A model generated the notes under the pieces. The model was not told the origin of the DNA. It saw only the letters and a program-made list of their open reading frames with translations, and made no database searches. The translations under genes and the position numbers were made by a program. 12,435 bases of DNA, taken from positions 1 through 12,435 of the forward strand of contig CAZWHE010000125.1 of the NCBI GenBank assembly GCA_964633825.1, given 5' to 3'. This stretch comes from CAZWHE01 sp964633825. GTDB lineage: Bacteria > Planctomycetota > B15-G4 > CAYZWU01. Positions 1-6,866 of this stretch are shown here, piece by piece (within the stretch, counting starts at the first letter, position 1; every line of letters starts with the position of its first letter).

Positions 1-54
1 TGCAGACAGCGAACGCGCTGCAGACAGCGAACGCGCTGCAGACAGCGAACGCGC
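1..54 (+). repeat. Three perfect 18-bp tandem repeats at the window start
   Basis: The unit tgcagacagcgaacgcgc occurs three times without a mismatch and runs off the left edge, so the true copy number is unknown. Read in the frame of the downstream pseudopilin, each unit encodes Ala-Asp-Ser-Glu-Arg-Ala, so the repeat lies in the hydrophilic leader before the prepilin cleavage site. It could be a genuine leader expansion, or a place where an assembly stopped because of the repeat. Confidence 0.9.
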
Positions 55-1618
55 AGGGGAGCGAGGCGTGATCCTGATTCTGTCGATGCTGGTTATTCTC
101 GTTCTGGCCTGTGTCGTTGTGCAGCTCCACTTCTCGACTACTGTGAACAAGCAGGTCGCCACGAACAAAAAAATCCACTATCCCATTTCGCTCGCCGCCA
201 GGGGAGCGTACCTGCAGGCCGAAGCCGTCCTGCTCCGAGACCTGGACGACTCGAGCACAAGCAGCGGCGCGGGGGGCGCGGATCCGGGTGACGGCTCGGG
301 AGGAGACGGTTTCGGAGGAGACGGCTCGGGAGGAGACGGGGGCGGGCTCGATCCCGGGGGCATGGGAGGCGAAGGGGACCCGGGCGAAGAGGGCGGAAGC
401 CTTCCCACCGACTCGATCGTAGACGAATGGGCCCGCCCCGGAGCCGTTTCCGTTGTTTTTGCCAATGACCTGAATGTCCAGGTCGTGATCCGCGACGAAG
501 ACGCCAAGCTCAACATTCTTTCGATCGTGTCCAAAGACGAAGAGTTCGCCGAGACGTCGCGCGAACGGCTCACCAGGCTGATCGACACTTTCCGCGACAA
601 TACCAGGGGCGACATCAGCGGCGGCACGGCCGACCGGCTCGTCGATTCCATGGTGAGCTGGCTCGAAGGAAACCGCGACACCGACCGATTCCCCAAACCC
701 TCCATCAAGACGGGGCGCCTCGATGTCAGCCCCGACATGCTGGAAGAAGACATCGTCCACTATCCCCTCACCATCGACGAGCTCGTCATGTGCGACGGCA
801 TGACGCCTGAAATCCTCTTTGGCTACATCGACGACGGCGAGATCATACCCGGCCTCTGTGAATTCATCACCTGTTACTCCAATCTCGTATTCGACTCCAT
901 TCCCAAGGACGAAGAAGAGGAAGAGGATCCCTTCAGCGGGGAAGGAGACGACCAAGGAGAGGATCCGCCCGAAGAGGGGGAGCCCGAGGAAGAGGACACG
1001 TCCGAACAGGCCACGGAGACGAACAACGGCCGGGTCAACATCAACACCGCTCCCCTCCCCGTGCTTCGCGCCCTCATCGACGAGGACGACATCCCCGACT
1101 CGGTCCTCGAAAGAATCGTCGAATTCCGCAACTACGCTCTCGAAGCCCGGGAAAGGGCTGAAGAGAGATCGGACACGTGGAAGTATGACAGCGGAGATGA
1201 GGGGGGGGTCTCCGGCCTCTCCGATTACGATGAGGATGAGGATTTCATCTTCGACGATCCGGCTGAAGTGATCGAAAGGGTTGAGAAGTACTTTGAAACC
1301 AGCTTCAACCTCGATGAAGAAGCCCAGACGGAATTCCTCTCTCTTCTGGCTGTAACCTCCAACGTATTTACAGTTTACGTATCCGTCAAAATCCCTGAGG
1401 GGACCGATTGCCAGAACTTCAGGGCCGTGATCTGGCGGCGGGGCGGAGCGACCGGTTCGGAAAACCTCGGAGGCGGGCTCGGAGGCGGTGAAGGCGAAAC
1501 CGACCCGGCCGTCTCTTCCGGAGGGTCCCACGCCGTCCCTCTCGTTCCTCTCGAGCCCTGGCTCTACCCCCTTCATCTGACCGATGAAGAAAAAGAGATG
1601 ATGCAGCAAGGATTCTGA
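2..1618 (+). CDS. gspK: GspK-like type II secretion minor pseudopilin, 5' partial
   Basis: The open frame enters from the left edge; the GTG at 68 is not the start but the codon after a prepilin-peptidase site. The leader ends in ERG, followed by VILILSMLVILVLACVVV, the hydrophobic helix that anchors a pseudopilin and packs in the pseudopilus. As in GspK proteins generally, there is no Glu at mature position 5. A Gly/Asp-rich segment follows (bases 290-400), then a folded region, a very acidic low-complexity stretch (bases 900-1010), and the motif GRVNINTAPLPVLRALI at about bases 1027-1077, the helix-hairpin-helix-like signature of the GspK family. GspK caps the pseudopilus tip with GspI and GspJ in the periplasm. 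The product is longer than the usual 320-350 aa because of the inserted Gly- and Glu-rich segments. No gspL or gspM follows, so this is probably the end of its gene cluster. Family assignment is good; the exact cluster is out of view. Confidence 0.8.
   Translation, partial: ADSERAADSERAADSERAGERGVILILSMLVILVLACVVVQLHFSTTVNKQVATNKKIHYPISLAARGAYLQAEAVLLRDLDDSSTSSGAGGADPGDGSGGDGFGGDGSGGDGGGLDPGGMGGEGDPGEEGGSLPTDSIVDEWARPGAVSVVFANDLNVQVVIRDEDAKLNILSIVSKDEEFAETSRERLTRLIDTFRDNTRGDISGGTADRLVDSMVSWLEGNRDTDRFPKPSIKTGRLDVSPDMLEEDIVHYPLTIDELVMCDGMTPEILFGYIDDGEIIPGLCEFITCYSNLVFDSIPKDEEEEEDPFSGEGDDQGEDPPEEGEPEEEDTSEQATETNNGRVNINTAPLPVLRALIDEDDIPDSVLERIVEFRNYALEARERAEERSDTWKYDSGDEGGVSGLSDYDEDEDFIFDDPAEVIERVEKYFETSFNLDEEAQTEFLSLLAVTSNVFTVYVSVKIPEGTDCQNFRAVIWRRGGATGSENLGGGLGGGEGETDPAVSSGGSHAVPLVPLEPWLYPLHLTDEEKEMMQQGF
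290..340 (+). repeat. 15-bp in-frame repeats coding Gly-Asp-rich linker
   Basis: Units of 15 bp starting at 290, 305 and 320, with a partial fourth at 335, follow the pattern gacggctcgggagga with small changes in the second unit. They encode GDGSG and GDGFG pentapeptides between the pseudopilin anchor helix and the folded domain. This is likely a flexible linker. Asp-Gly repeats can bind calcium, but no full calcium-binding motif is evident. Confidence 0.8.
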
Positions 1619-1627
1619 TCTTCCCTG

Positions 1628-1656
1628 TTGACACCCTCCGCCGGCACACAGATAAT
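1628..1656 (+). promoter_or_regulatory. Strong sigma-70-type promoter for the tpiA operon
   Basis: A perfect -35 box TTGACA (1628-1633) and a -10 box GATAAT (1651-1656, five of six consensus bases) are separated by exactly 17 bp. This lies in the only sizeable gap between the pseudopilin stop and tpiA, so it is well placed to start the six-gene housekeeping operon. Transcription would begin near 1662-1664. The leader then has nine T residues (1667-1675) directly before the purine-rich ribosome site (GGAGA at 1676, AGAGG at 1684). Confidence 0.75.
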
Positions 1657-1693
1657 ACCCGATTCGTTTTTTTTTGGAGAAAGAGAGGTTTCT

Positions 1694-2458
1694 ATGGACC
1701 GGATACCCTTCATCGCCGGCAACTGGAAGATGAACCTCCGGCGCGACTCCATCGGAGAGCTCACGACAACGCTGAAAGAGCTGGCTCCCGCGGTCCCGGG
1801 CGTGGAAATCGCTGTTTTTCCGCCTTACCCCTATATCGCCGAGGTCGTGTCGCTGAGCGAGGGAACGCTCTCGATCGGAGGCCAGGACCTCTACTTCGAA
1901 AAGAAAGGGGCTTTTACGGGACAGGTCTCGGGGAACATGCTGAAGGACGTGGGCGCAACCCATGTTCTGATAGGACATTCCGAACGCCGACACGTCTTCG
2001 GCGAAACCTGCGAGGAAACGGCGCGCAAGGTGGCGGCCGCCCTCGAATCCGAGCTGGCGCCCCTTCTCTGCGTGGGAGAGCTCCTCTCGGAGAGAGAGGC
2101 GGGCCGCACGACCGAGGTCGTCCGGACACAGATCGAAGGCGGGCTCGAAGGACGAACCGAAACCGAGCTCGCCCGATTGATCATTGCCTATGAGCCTGTT
2201 TGGGCAATCGGGACGGGCGTCACCGCCACAACGGAGCAGGCGGGCGAGGTCCACACCATGATCCGCGAGATGTTCGAAGGAATGTACGGAAACTCCTTCG
2301 CTAAAAAACTCAGAATCCTTTACGGCGGCTCGGTTAAACCGGACAATGTGGATGAGCTCATGGCTGTCCCCGACATCGATGGTGTTCTTGTCGGCGGAGC
2401 TTCGCTGGCCGCTGAGTCGTTCTCACGAATCGTGAGCTTTCGGCCTTACGAAGCGTAA
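1694..2458 (+). CDS. tpiA: Triosephosphate isomerase
   Basis: This cytoplasmic enzyme interconverts dihydroxyacetone phosphate and glyceraldehyde 3-phosphate in glycolysis and gluconeogenesis. The 254-aa product has the usual length and all catalytic features: NWKMN with Asn10 and Lys12, His95 in IGHSERR, Glu167 in AYEPVWAIGTG, the mobile loop 6 just after it, and the phosphate-binding YGGSVKPDN near the C terminus. The ATG at 1694 was chosen because it follows AGAGG by 5 nt and starts directly at the first beta strand; a TTG at 1628 in the same frame would add 22 unrelated residues and lies inside the promoter. It is the first gene of the operon and is followed by secG after 82 nt that carry hairpins. 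tpiA-secG adjacency is common in bacteria. Confidence 0.97.
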   Translation: MDRIPFIAGNWKMNLRRDSIGELTTTLKELAPAVPGVEIAVFPPYPYIAEVVSLSEGTLSIGGQDLYFEKKGAFTGQVSGNMLKDVGATHVLIGHSERRHVFGETCEETARKVAAALESELAPLLCVGELLSEREAGRTTEVVRTQIEGGLEGRTETELARLIIAYEPVWAIGTGVTATTEQAGEVHTMIREMFEGMYGNSFAKKLRILYGGSVKPDNVDELMAVPDIDGVLVGGASLAAESFSRIVSFRPYEA

Positions 2459-2486
2459 GGCTTCGGCCTTACGGAACGCAAGACCC
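2422..2486 (+). other. Tandem hairpins and 23-bp imperfect direct repeat at the tpiA 3' end
   Basis: Two short perfect hairpins follow one another: CTCACG-aat-CGTGAG (2422-2436, inside tpiA) and CCTTACG-aag-CGTAAGG (2444-2460, over the tpiA stop codon). A third segment, CCTTACG at 2467-2473, can also pair with CGTAAGG (2454-2460) across the loop cttcgg, so two mutually exclusive structures are possible. The segments at 2441-2463 and 2464-2486 are imperfect direct repeats (16 of the first 20 bases match). There is no T-run, so this is not a standard terminator. It may be an mRNA processing or stability element between tpiA and secG. Confidence 0.55.
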
Positions 2487-2540
2487 GGCAGCTTCACAAT
2501 ATTGAATTTCCGAAACCCGGAACGAACAGGAGTTTCATTC

Positions 2541-2882
2541 ATGTTGGAAGCATTGCTCTGGCTGGTTTTCATACTATCCGCCATCCTGCTTGTCGTCGTT
2601 GTTCTCCTCCAGGAGCCGAAGGGAGGCGGCCTCGCCGAAGCCTTCGGCGGGATGGGCGCACAAACTTTCGGCGTCAAGGCGACGGGAATCACCAAGTTCA
2701 CGGCTTACGTCGGCATCGTCTTCGTCTTGAGCGCCATCATTCTCACATGCCACAAGTCGGCGGACACAGCGATCGACCTCGCTCCCTCGGAGACCCCGGG
2801 TCCCGAATTCCCGGGCGGACCGCCCGGTGCGGGACCTGCTGATACGGGAGCTCCGCCGCCCGCTAAGCCGGAAGAGAATTAG
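2541..2882 (+). CDS. secG: SecG, preprotein translocase subunit
   Basis: SecG is the small inner-membrane partner of SecYE that assists SecA-driven export. The 113-aa product has two membrane segments (about residues 3-21 and 50-71) joined by the family signature LLQEPKGGGLAEAFGG. A Pro/Gly-rich tail of about 35 residues follows, common in SecG of deltaproteobacteria and related groups. The ATG at 2541 follows AGGAG (2528-2532) with good spacing; an upstream in-frame ATG at 2502 would add 13 polar residues before the first helix and is less likely. pyrE starts 4 nt after the stop, so the two are translationally linked. Confidence 0.93.
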   Translation: MLEALLWLVFILSAILLVVVVLLQEPKGGGLAEAFGGMGAQTFGVKATGITKFTAYVGIVFVLSAIILTCHKSADTAIDLAPSETPGPEFPGGPPGAGPADTGAPPPAKPEEN

Positions 2883-2886
2883 CCTG

Positions 2887-3456
2887 ATGAACGAAGAGAC
2901 CGTCATGACCCACCTCAAGGAGAGCGGGGCTTTCCTCGAAGGTCATTTCCTCCTCTCCTCGGGGCTCCACAGCCCCGCGTACATTCAGTGCGCCCTCCTT
3001 CTGCAGCAGCCGGGACGGGCCGGACTCGTTTGCGCCGCTCTGGCCGATCTCTGGAAGGAGGAACGGCCCGACGTCGTGGTCGGCCCGGCGCTGGGCGGCA
3101 TACTCGTCGCCTACGAGCTGGCGCGCGCTCTGGGAAGCCGCGCCCTCTTCACCGAACGGGAAGAGGGTGCGATGACCTTCCGCAGGGGCTTTGTGCTGGA
3201 GGCGAAGGAAAAAGTGCTCGTCGCCGAGGACATCGTCACCACGGGCAAATCGGCGAAGGAGACGATCGAGGTCGTCCGCTCGCTCGGCAGCGACGTGGTC
3301 GGCGTGGCCGCCATTGGAAACCGGAACCAGGGGAACCCCTTCGACGTTCCCTTCAAGTCGCTGATCAGCCTCGGCTTTCCCACTCACCGGGCCGACGACT
3401 GCCCGCTCTGCCGGGAGGGCTCCAAGCCGGTCAAGCCCGGCTCGCGGAGGACGTGA
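2887..3456 (+). CDS. pyrE: Orotate phosphoribosyltransferase
   Basis: PyrE joins orotate to PRPP to give orotidine 5'-monophosphate, the fifth step of pyrimidine synthesis, in the cytoplasm. The 189-aa product has the N-terminal motif GAFLEGHFLLSSGLHSP, the substrate region VVVGPALGGI, and the PRPP loop VLVAEDIVTTGKS (residues 110-122). Its C terminus CPLCREG is typical of the short bacterial pyrE lineage. The ATG at 2887 follows GGAAGAG by about 9 nt and gives the usual N terminus; ATG 2905 is a less likely alternative. Its stop codon overlaps the yicC start by one base (TGATG). Confidence 0.95.
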   Translation: MNEETVMTHLKESGAFLEGHFLLSSGLHSPAYIQCALLLQQPGRAGLVCAALADLWKEERPDVVVGPALGGILVAYELARALGSRALFTEREEGAMTFRRGFVLEAKEKVLVAEDIVTTGKSAKETIEVVRSLGSDVVGVAAIGNRNQGNPFDVPFKSLISLGFPTHRADDCPLCREGSKPVKPGSRRT

Positions 3457-4358
3457 TGGTTGTGAGCATGACGGGTTTCGGCAAGGCGGTCCGCGACGAG
3501 AAGAACTGTTTCGTCAGCGTCGAGATCCGCTCCGTCAACAACCGGCACCTCAATCTCAAGAACCACCTGCCCTCCTTCCTCTCCTCTCTCGAAAGTAAGA
3601 TCAACGACATCATCAGGAAAAAAGTGACCCGCGGAACGATCGACGTCTTCGTCAAGGTCGACCTGAAAAAACCGGCATCCACTCTCAGGATCAACGAACA
3701 AGCCATCAAGGGTTACATCGCGGCCGCGGCCGCCATCTCGAAGATGACGGGCTCCGGGGATGAGAAACCGGCGGCCGATGCTCTTCTCTCCCTCCCCGGC
3801 GTGGTCGAGCTCAAGGAGGAGAAAGAGACATCGACGACCGTAAACCGCGCCGTGATCCGGGCCGTTGAAAAGGCGCTCCACGGGCTCTCCAGCACGCGGG
3901 CCGCCGAAGGCCGCCGTCTGGCCGTGGTGATCAGACAGCGGCGCGCCTCTCTCGGGAGAAAGATCAACAGAATAAAGAAACGCACGCCCCTCGCACACAG
4001 GCAGCACGTGAAGCGCCTGAAAAAGCGCGTCGGCGATCTGCTCGAGAGACAGGCGCTGAAACGGGACGATCCCGCGCTGATGAGGGAGATCGCGTTCCTG
4101 GCCGAACGGAGCGATATCACCGAAGAGCTCGACCGGCTCGCCAGCCACCTGAAGCACTTCGATTCAACGATGAAGTCCGAAGCCGCCGCCGGCCCGGAGG
4201 CCGCTGTCGGCCGTCCTCTCGACTTCATCATTCAGGAAATGGGACGGGAGATCAACACGATCGGCGCCAAGGCGTCGGACGCCCGGATCTCCCATCACGT
4301 GGTCAGCACCAAAGCGGAACTCGAAAAGATTCGGGAACAAGTACAGAACATCGAGTGA
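3456..4358 (+). CDS. yicC: YicC family endoribonuclease
   Basis: The YicC family is now known as endoribonucleases; the E. coli member has been linked to decay of the small RNA RyhB. The 300-aa product begins with the family hallmark SMTGFGKA and contains EIRSVNNRHLNL. It ends in the highly conserved DUF1732 region, RPLDFIIQEMGREINTIGAKASDA followed by KAELEKIREQVQNIE. The middle is basic and helical, consistent with RNA binding. The ATG at 3456 overlaps the pyrE stop and is preceded by GGAGG at 3446-3450. The end overlaps the gmk GTG start. The yicC-gmk-rpoZ order is widespread. Confidence 0.93.
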   Translation: MVVSMTGFGKAVRDEKNCFVSVEIRSVNNRHLNLKNHLPSFLSSLESKINDIIRKKVTRGTIDVFVKVDLKKPASTLRINEQAIKGYIAAAAAISKMTGSGDEKPAADALLSLPGVVELKEEKETSTTVNRAVIRAVEKALHGLSSTRAAEGRRLAVVIRQRRASLGRKINRIKKRTPLAHRQHVKRLKKRVGDLLERQALKRDDPALMREIAFLAERSDITEELDRLASHLKHFDSTMKSEAAAGPEAAVGRPLDFIIQEMGREINTIGAKASDARISHHVVSTKAELEKIREQVQNIE

Positions 4359-4945
4359 GCGGCAAAGATTCCGAAATAACGAGCGCATTTACGGGCGGCC
4401 TGGTCGTCCTTTCGGGCCCTTCGGGCTCGGGGAAGACCACGATCTGCAGCAGGATCCGCGCTCACGATCGCGTCTCCGTCTCCGTCTCCGCCACGACGCG
4501 GCCGCGCCGGACGGGCGAGGTGGACGGGCGGGACTACCATTTCATGACCGAAGACGAATTCAGGGCGGGCATTGCGAGAGGCGAATTCGTCGAATACAAT
4601 GAGGTTTTTGGCAACGGCGTGTTTTACGGTTCCCTCAAGAGCGAGCTCGACAAGGCCATTCAAGACGGATCCCGGTACTACCTGATGGAGATCGACGTTA
4701 TCGGCGCCCAAAATCTCAAGAAGATCGGATACGGCGGGCATTATATTTTTATACAGCCCCCGGACATGGTCGAGCTCGAAAACCGCCTCCTCGGGCGGAG
4801 CACGGAAAAAGAAAAAGATATCGAAAAACGGCTCGAAAAAGCCGCCTGGGAGATGACCCAGGTGAAGGAATACGACCGGGTCGTTGTGAACGACGACATC
4901 GAACGGGCCGTTCAAGAGATCGAAGAATATCTCGGGCTGGCTTGA
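4355..4945 (+). CDS. gmk: Guanylate kinase
   Basis: Guanylate kinase phosphorylates GMP to GDP with ATP in the cytoplasm. The 196-aa product has the P-loop GPSGSGKT (residues 21-28), the GMP-binding segments SATTRPRRTGEVDGRDYHF and FVEYNEVFGNGVFYGS, the LMEIDVIGAQNLKK strand and helix, and a lid region ending in EKDIEKRLEKAAWEM. The usual YGT is YGS here, a mild change. The start is a GTG that shares bases with the yicC stop (GTGA); no good ribosome site precedes it, so translation is probably coupled to yicC. No ATG occurs before the P-loop. Confidence 0.95.
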   Translation: MSGKDSEITSAFTGGLVVLSGPSGSGKTTICSRIRAHDRVSVSVSATTRPRRTGEVDGRDYHFMTEDEFRAGIARGEFVEYNEVFGNGVFYGSLKSELDKAIQDGSRYYLMEIDVIGAQNLKKIGYGGHYIFIQPPDMVELENRLLGRSTEKEKDIEKRLEKAAWEMTQVKEYDRVVVNDDIERAVQEIEEYLGLA

Positions 4946-4956
4946 TAAGAGCAGGC

Positions 4957-4985
4957 TCCCGGCCGGCCCGCAAGGGCGCCCGGGA
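4957..4985 (+). other. GC-rich hairpin with GCAA tetraloop before rpoZ
   Basis: The outer stem TCCCGG (4957-4962) pairs with CCGGGA (4980-4985). The inner stem GCCC (4966-4969) pairs with GGGC (4974-4977) around the loop GCAA, a GNRA tetraloop. A small internal loop lies between the stems. The T-tract is absent, so full termination is unlikely; it may slow polymerase or shield the 5' end of a processed rpoZ message. Confidence 0.45.
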
Positions 4986-5009
4986 CCTTTACTTTGGAGG
5001 AAGATCATC

Positions 5010-5297
5010 ATGGTGGACCACACGAAACTTCAAAACCTCTGCAACAAGGTCGGCGGCCGCTTCAAGCTGACAGTGCTCCTGCAGAAAAGGGTCAAGGAGC
5101 TCGTCAACGGCGCGCCTCCCCTGGTCGAAACCCAGTCGGAGAATTACATCGAAATCGCCATCATGGAAGTGGAACAGGACAAAATCGACCTCCAGATGCT
5201 GACCGAGGAAGAGATCAAGGCCGCAAAGGAGGAGGCCGGCGCGGAAGAGACACCGGCCAAGAATCCCCTTCTGGGCGGTTTCGATAAAGAGAAATGA
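5010..5297 (+). CDS. rpoZ: RNA polymerase omega subunit
   Basis: Omega binds the C-terminal part of beta-prime and helps RNA polymerase assemble. It also forms part of a ppGpp site in proteobacteria. The 95-aa product has the expected core with GGRFKLTVLLQKRVKELVNG (residues 15-34), followed by ENYIEIAIMEVEQDKI, where the family usually has a stretch following the conserved K-R-x-x-x-L region. The tail is Glu/Ala-rich and variable. The ATG at 5010 follows GGAGG (4996-5000). It is the last clear member of the housekeeping operon, and its place after gmk supports the call. Confidence 0.88.
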   Translation: MVDHTKLQNLCNKVGGRFKLTVLLQKRVKELVNGAPPLVETQSENYIEIAIMEVEQDKIDLQMLTEEEIKAAKEEAGAEETPAKNPLLGGFDKEK

Positions 5298-5312
5298 TCC
5301 GTTGATACCGTG

Positions 5313-5358
5313 TTGAGATCCTTTTCAAGACGGCTATCAAATGAGAAGAGCTTGAAAA
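5313..5358 (+). promoter_or_regulatory. Candidate weak promoter and inverted repeat before the radical SAM pair
   Basis: TTGAGA (5313-5318) and TATCAA (5335-5340) with a 16-bp spacer resemble a weak sigma-70 promoter. An 8-bp perfect inverted repeat, TTTTCAAG (5322-5329) and CTTGAAAA (5351-5358), overlaps it with a 21-nt centre and could be an operator or weak hairpin. The ATG at 5390 has no good ribosome site. Read-through from rpoZ is also possible because no terminator is visible. Confidence 0.3.
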
Positions 5359-5389
5359 AAACCAACCCGGTCATTTCGGACAGACAGAA

Positions 5390-6865
5390 ATGAAAATCGC
5401 CCTGATCAATGTCTCGGGAAGACTCTCCGCCGAAGGCTCCCGCCTCATCTCGGCCCTGCTGAAGCGGGCCGGCCACTCGGTGCGGTGCACGTTCCTGGCA
5501 AGGGCTTTCCCCGTCGAGTACGAAGAGCGCGAGCTCGATCTCCTGCACGAGATCCTGAAAGACACCGACCTCGCCATGCTCGCCGTCTACAGCCACTACT
5601 CTTTCAGAGCGGTGCAGATCACCGAGTTCATCAGAAAAAAATACCCCGGCATGAAGGTGATCTGGGGCGGCCCCCACTGCGTCTCGGCGCCCGAGCTCAG
5701 CCTTCGCCACGCCGACGGCGTCTGCTTCTCCGAGGGGGACGAGTGCGTAGTCGATTTCGTGAGCAAGCTCGAGGCGGGCGAGGATTACTTCGACACGCCC
5801 TCCATGGCCTTCAACGTGAACGGGTCTCACGTGCAGAACGATCCGCTGCCGCCCTTCATGGACCTCGACAGCCTCCCCTTCTCCGACTTCAGCCTGGACG
5901 GAAACTTTGTTCTCGACGGAACCCTCATGCCGCTCACGAAGGAGACGCTGAAGGGCTATTTCTCCACCTATCCATTCGACCACCCCACTTTCTGGATTCT
6001 CACGTCGCGCGGGTGCCCCCACCGCTGCTCGTACTGCAACAACTGCCGCTACATCGCCATGTTCGGCAGGAACTCGATCCGCACCCAGAGCGTGGGCCGG
6101 CTCATGGACGAGCTGGAGCACTGCCTCGAGGAGCTCGACTTCTTCGACTACGTGGCGTTCGGGGACGACGACTTCTTCGTCAGGCCCACCAGGCAGATCG
6201 AGGAATTCGCCCAGCGGTACAAGAAGAACGTCGACCTCCCGTACACGCTCAACGTGAGCGCCAAGACCTATCGCAAGCACAAGCTCGAGATCCTGCTCGA
6301 CACGGGGATCAAGATCGCCCAGTTCGGCGTCCAGTCGGGAAGCGAGCGGGTCCTGAGCGAGGTTTTCGACAGGAAGATCTCGCTCACCAAGATCAAAGAG
6401 ATCGCCCACGACCTCGTCCCCTACCATGAGACGCACGGCCTGAGATCGATCCTCGACTTCATTGTCGACAATCCCTACGAAACGCGCGACGACATCGCCG
6501 AGACGTACCGCTATCTCATCAAGATGCCGCCCCTGTCGCGGATACACATTTACACACTCGCCTTCTTCCCCGGCACGCCGATTTACGACCGGGCCCTGGC
6601 CGACGGTTTCATCCGGCCTTTCGCCGAAAAGGAGATCCGCTCCTACGGGGGAAGGATTACTTATCAAGTGAATTACGAGACCTTTCTCGTCTTCTTCTTC
6701 ATCCTCATACACCGCCGCAGGCTGAGACGGATATTCCCGAACTTTTTCATGCGCCTCCTCGGGGTCCGGCCGCTGCGCGCCGTGATGAGCGTTTTCCCTA
6801 AAAAGTTTTACCACTACCTGATCACGCTGACCCGAATGGTCACGCCGGACACGCTGAAAGCATGA
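5390..6865 (+). CDS. B12-binding-type radical SAM protein, copy 1
   Basis: The 491-aa product has a Rossmann-like N-terminal part (about residues 1-140) of the cobalamin-binding type, with VIWGGPHCVSAPELSLRHAD as in B12-dependent radical SAM enzymes. The radical SAM core follows, with C209-x3-C213-x2-C216 in SRGCPHRCSYC to hold a 4Fe-4S cluster. A further Cys219 comes directly after, in NNC. Other core features are a GDDDFF strand (about residue 258), FGVQSGSERVL, the LDFIVDNPYET region, and TLAFFPGTPIYDRAL. The C-terminal 70 residues are basic and hydrophobic, perhaps membrane-facing. The classical DxHxxG cobalamin motif is absent, as in many members of this class. Relatives methylate or rearrange lipids, peptides and antibiotics; nothing here fixes a substrate. 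The next gene is a paralogue of identical length. Confidence 0.88.
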   Translation: MKIALINVSGRLSAEGSRLISALLKRAGHSVRCTFLARAFPVEYEERELDLLHEILKDTDLAMLAVYSHYSFRAVQITEFIRKKYPGMKVIWGGPHCVSAPELSLRHADGVCFSEGDECVVDFVSKLEAGEDYFDTPSMAFNVNGSHVQNDPLPPFMDLDSLPFSDFSLDGNFVLDGTLMPLTKETLKGYFSTYPFDHPTFWILTSRGCPHRCSYCNNCRYIAMFGRNSIRTQSVGRLMDELEHCLEELDFFDYVAFGDDDFFVRPTRQIEEFAQRYKKNVDLPYTLNVSAKTYRKHKLEILLDTGIKIAQFGVQSGSERVLSEVFDRKISLTKIKEIAHDLVPYHETHGLRSILDFIVDNPYETRDDIAETYRYLIKMPPLSRIHIYTLAFFPGTPIYDRALADGFIRPFAEKEIRSYGGRITYQVNYETFLVFFFILIHRRRLRRIFPNFFMRLLGVRPLRAVMSVFPKKFYHYLITLTRMVTPDTLKA

Positions 6866-6866
6866 C

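Noticed and set aside
1..54. CRISPR-like repeat
   Set aside because: The units abut with no spacers and are in frame with the pseudopilin coding sequence.
2988..3455. 156-residue N-terminal extension of yicC
   Set aside because: It overlaps pyrE in another frame, is Arg/Gly-rich, and the family start SMTGFG lies directly after the ATG at 3456 with its own GGAGG.
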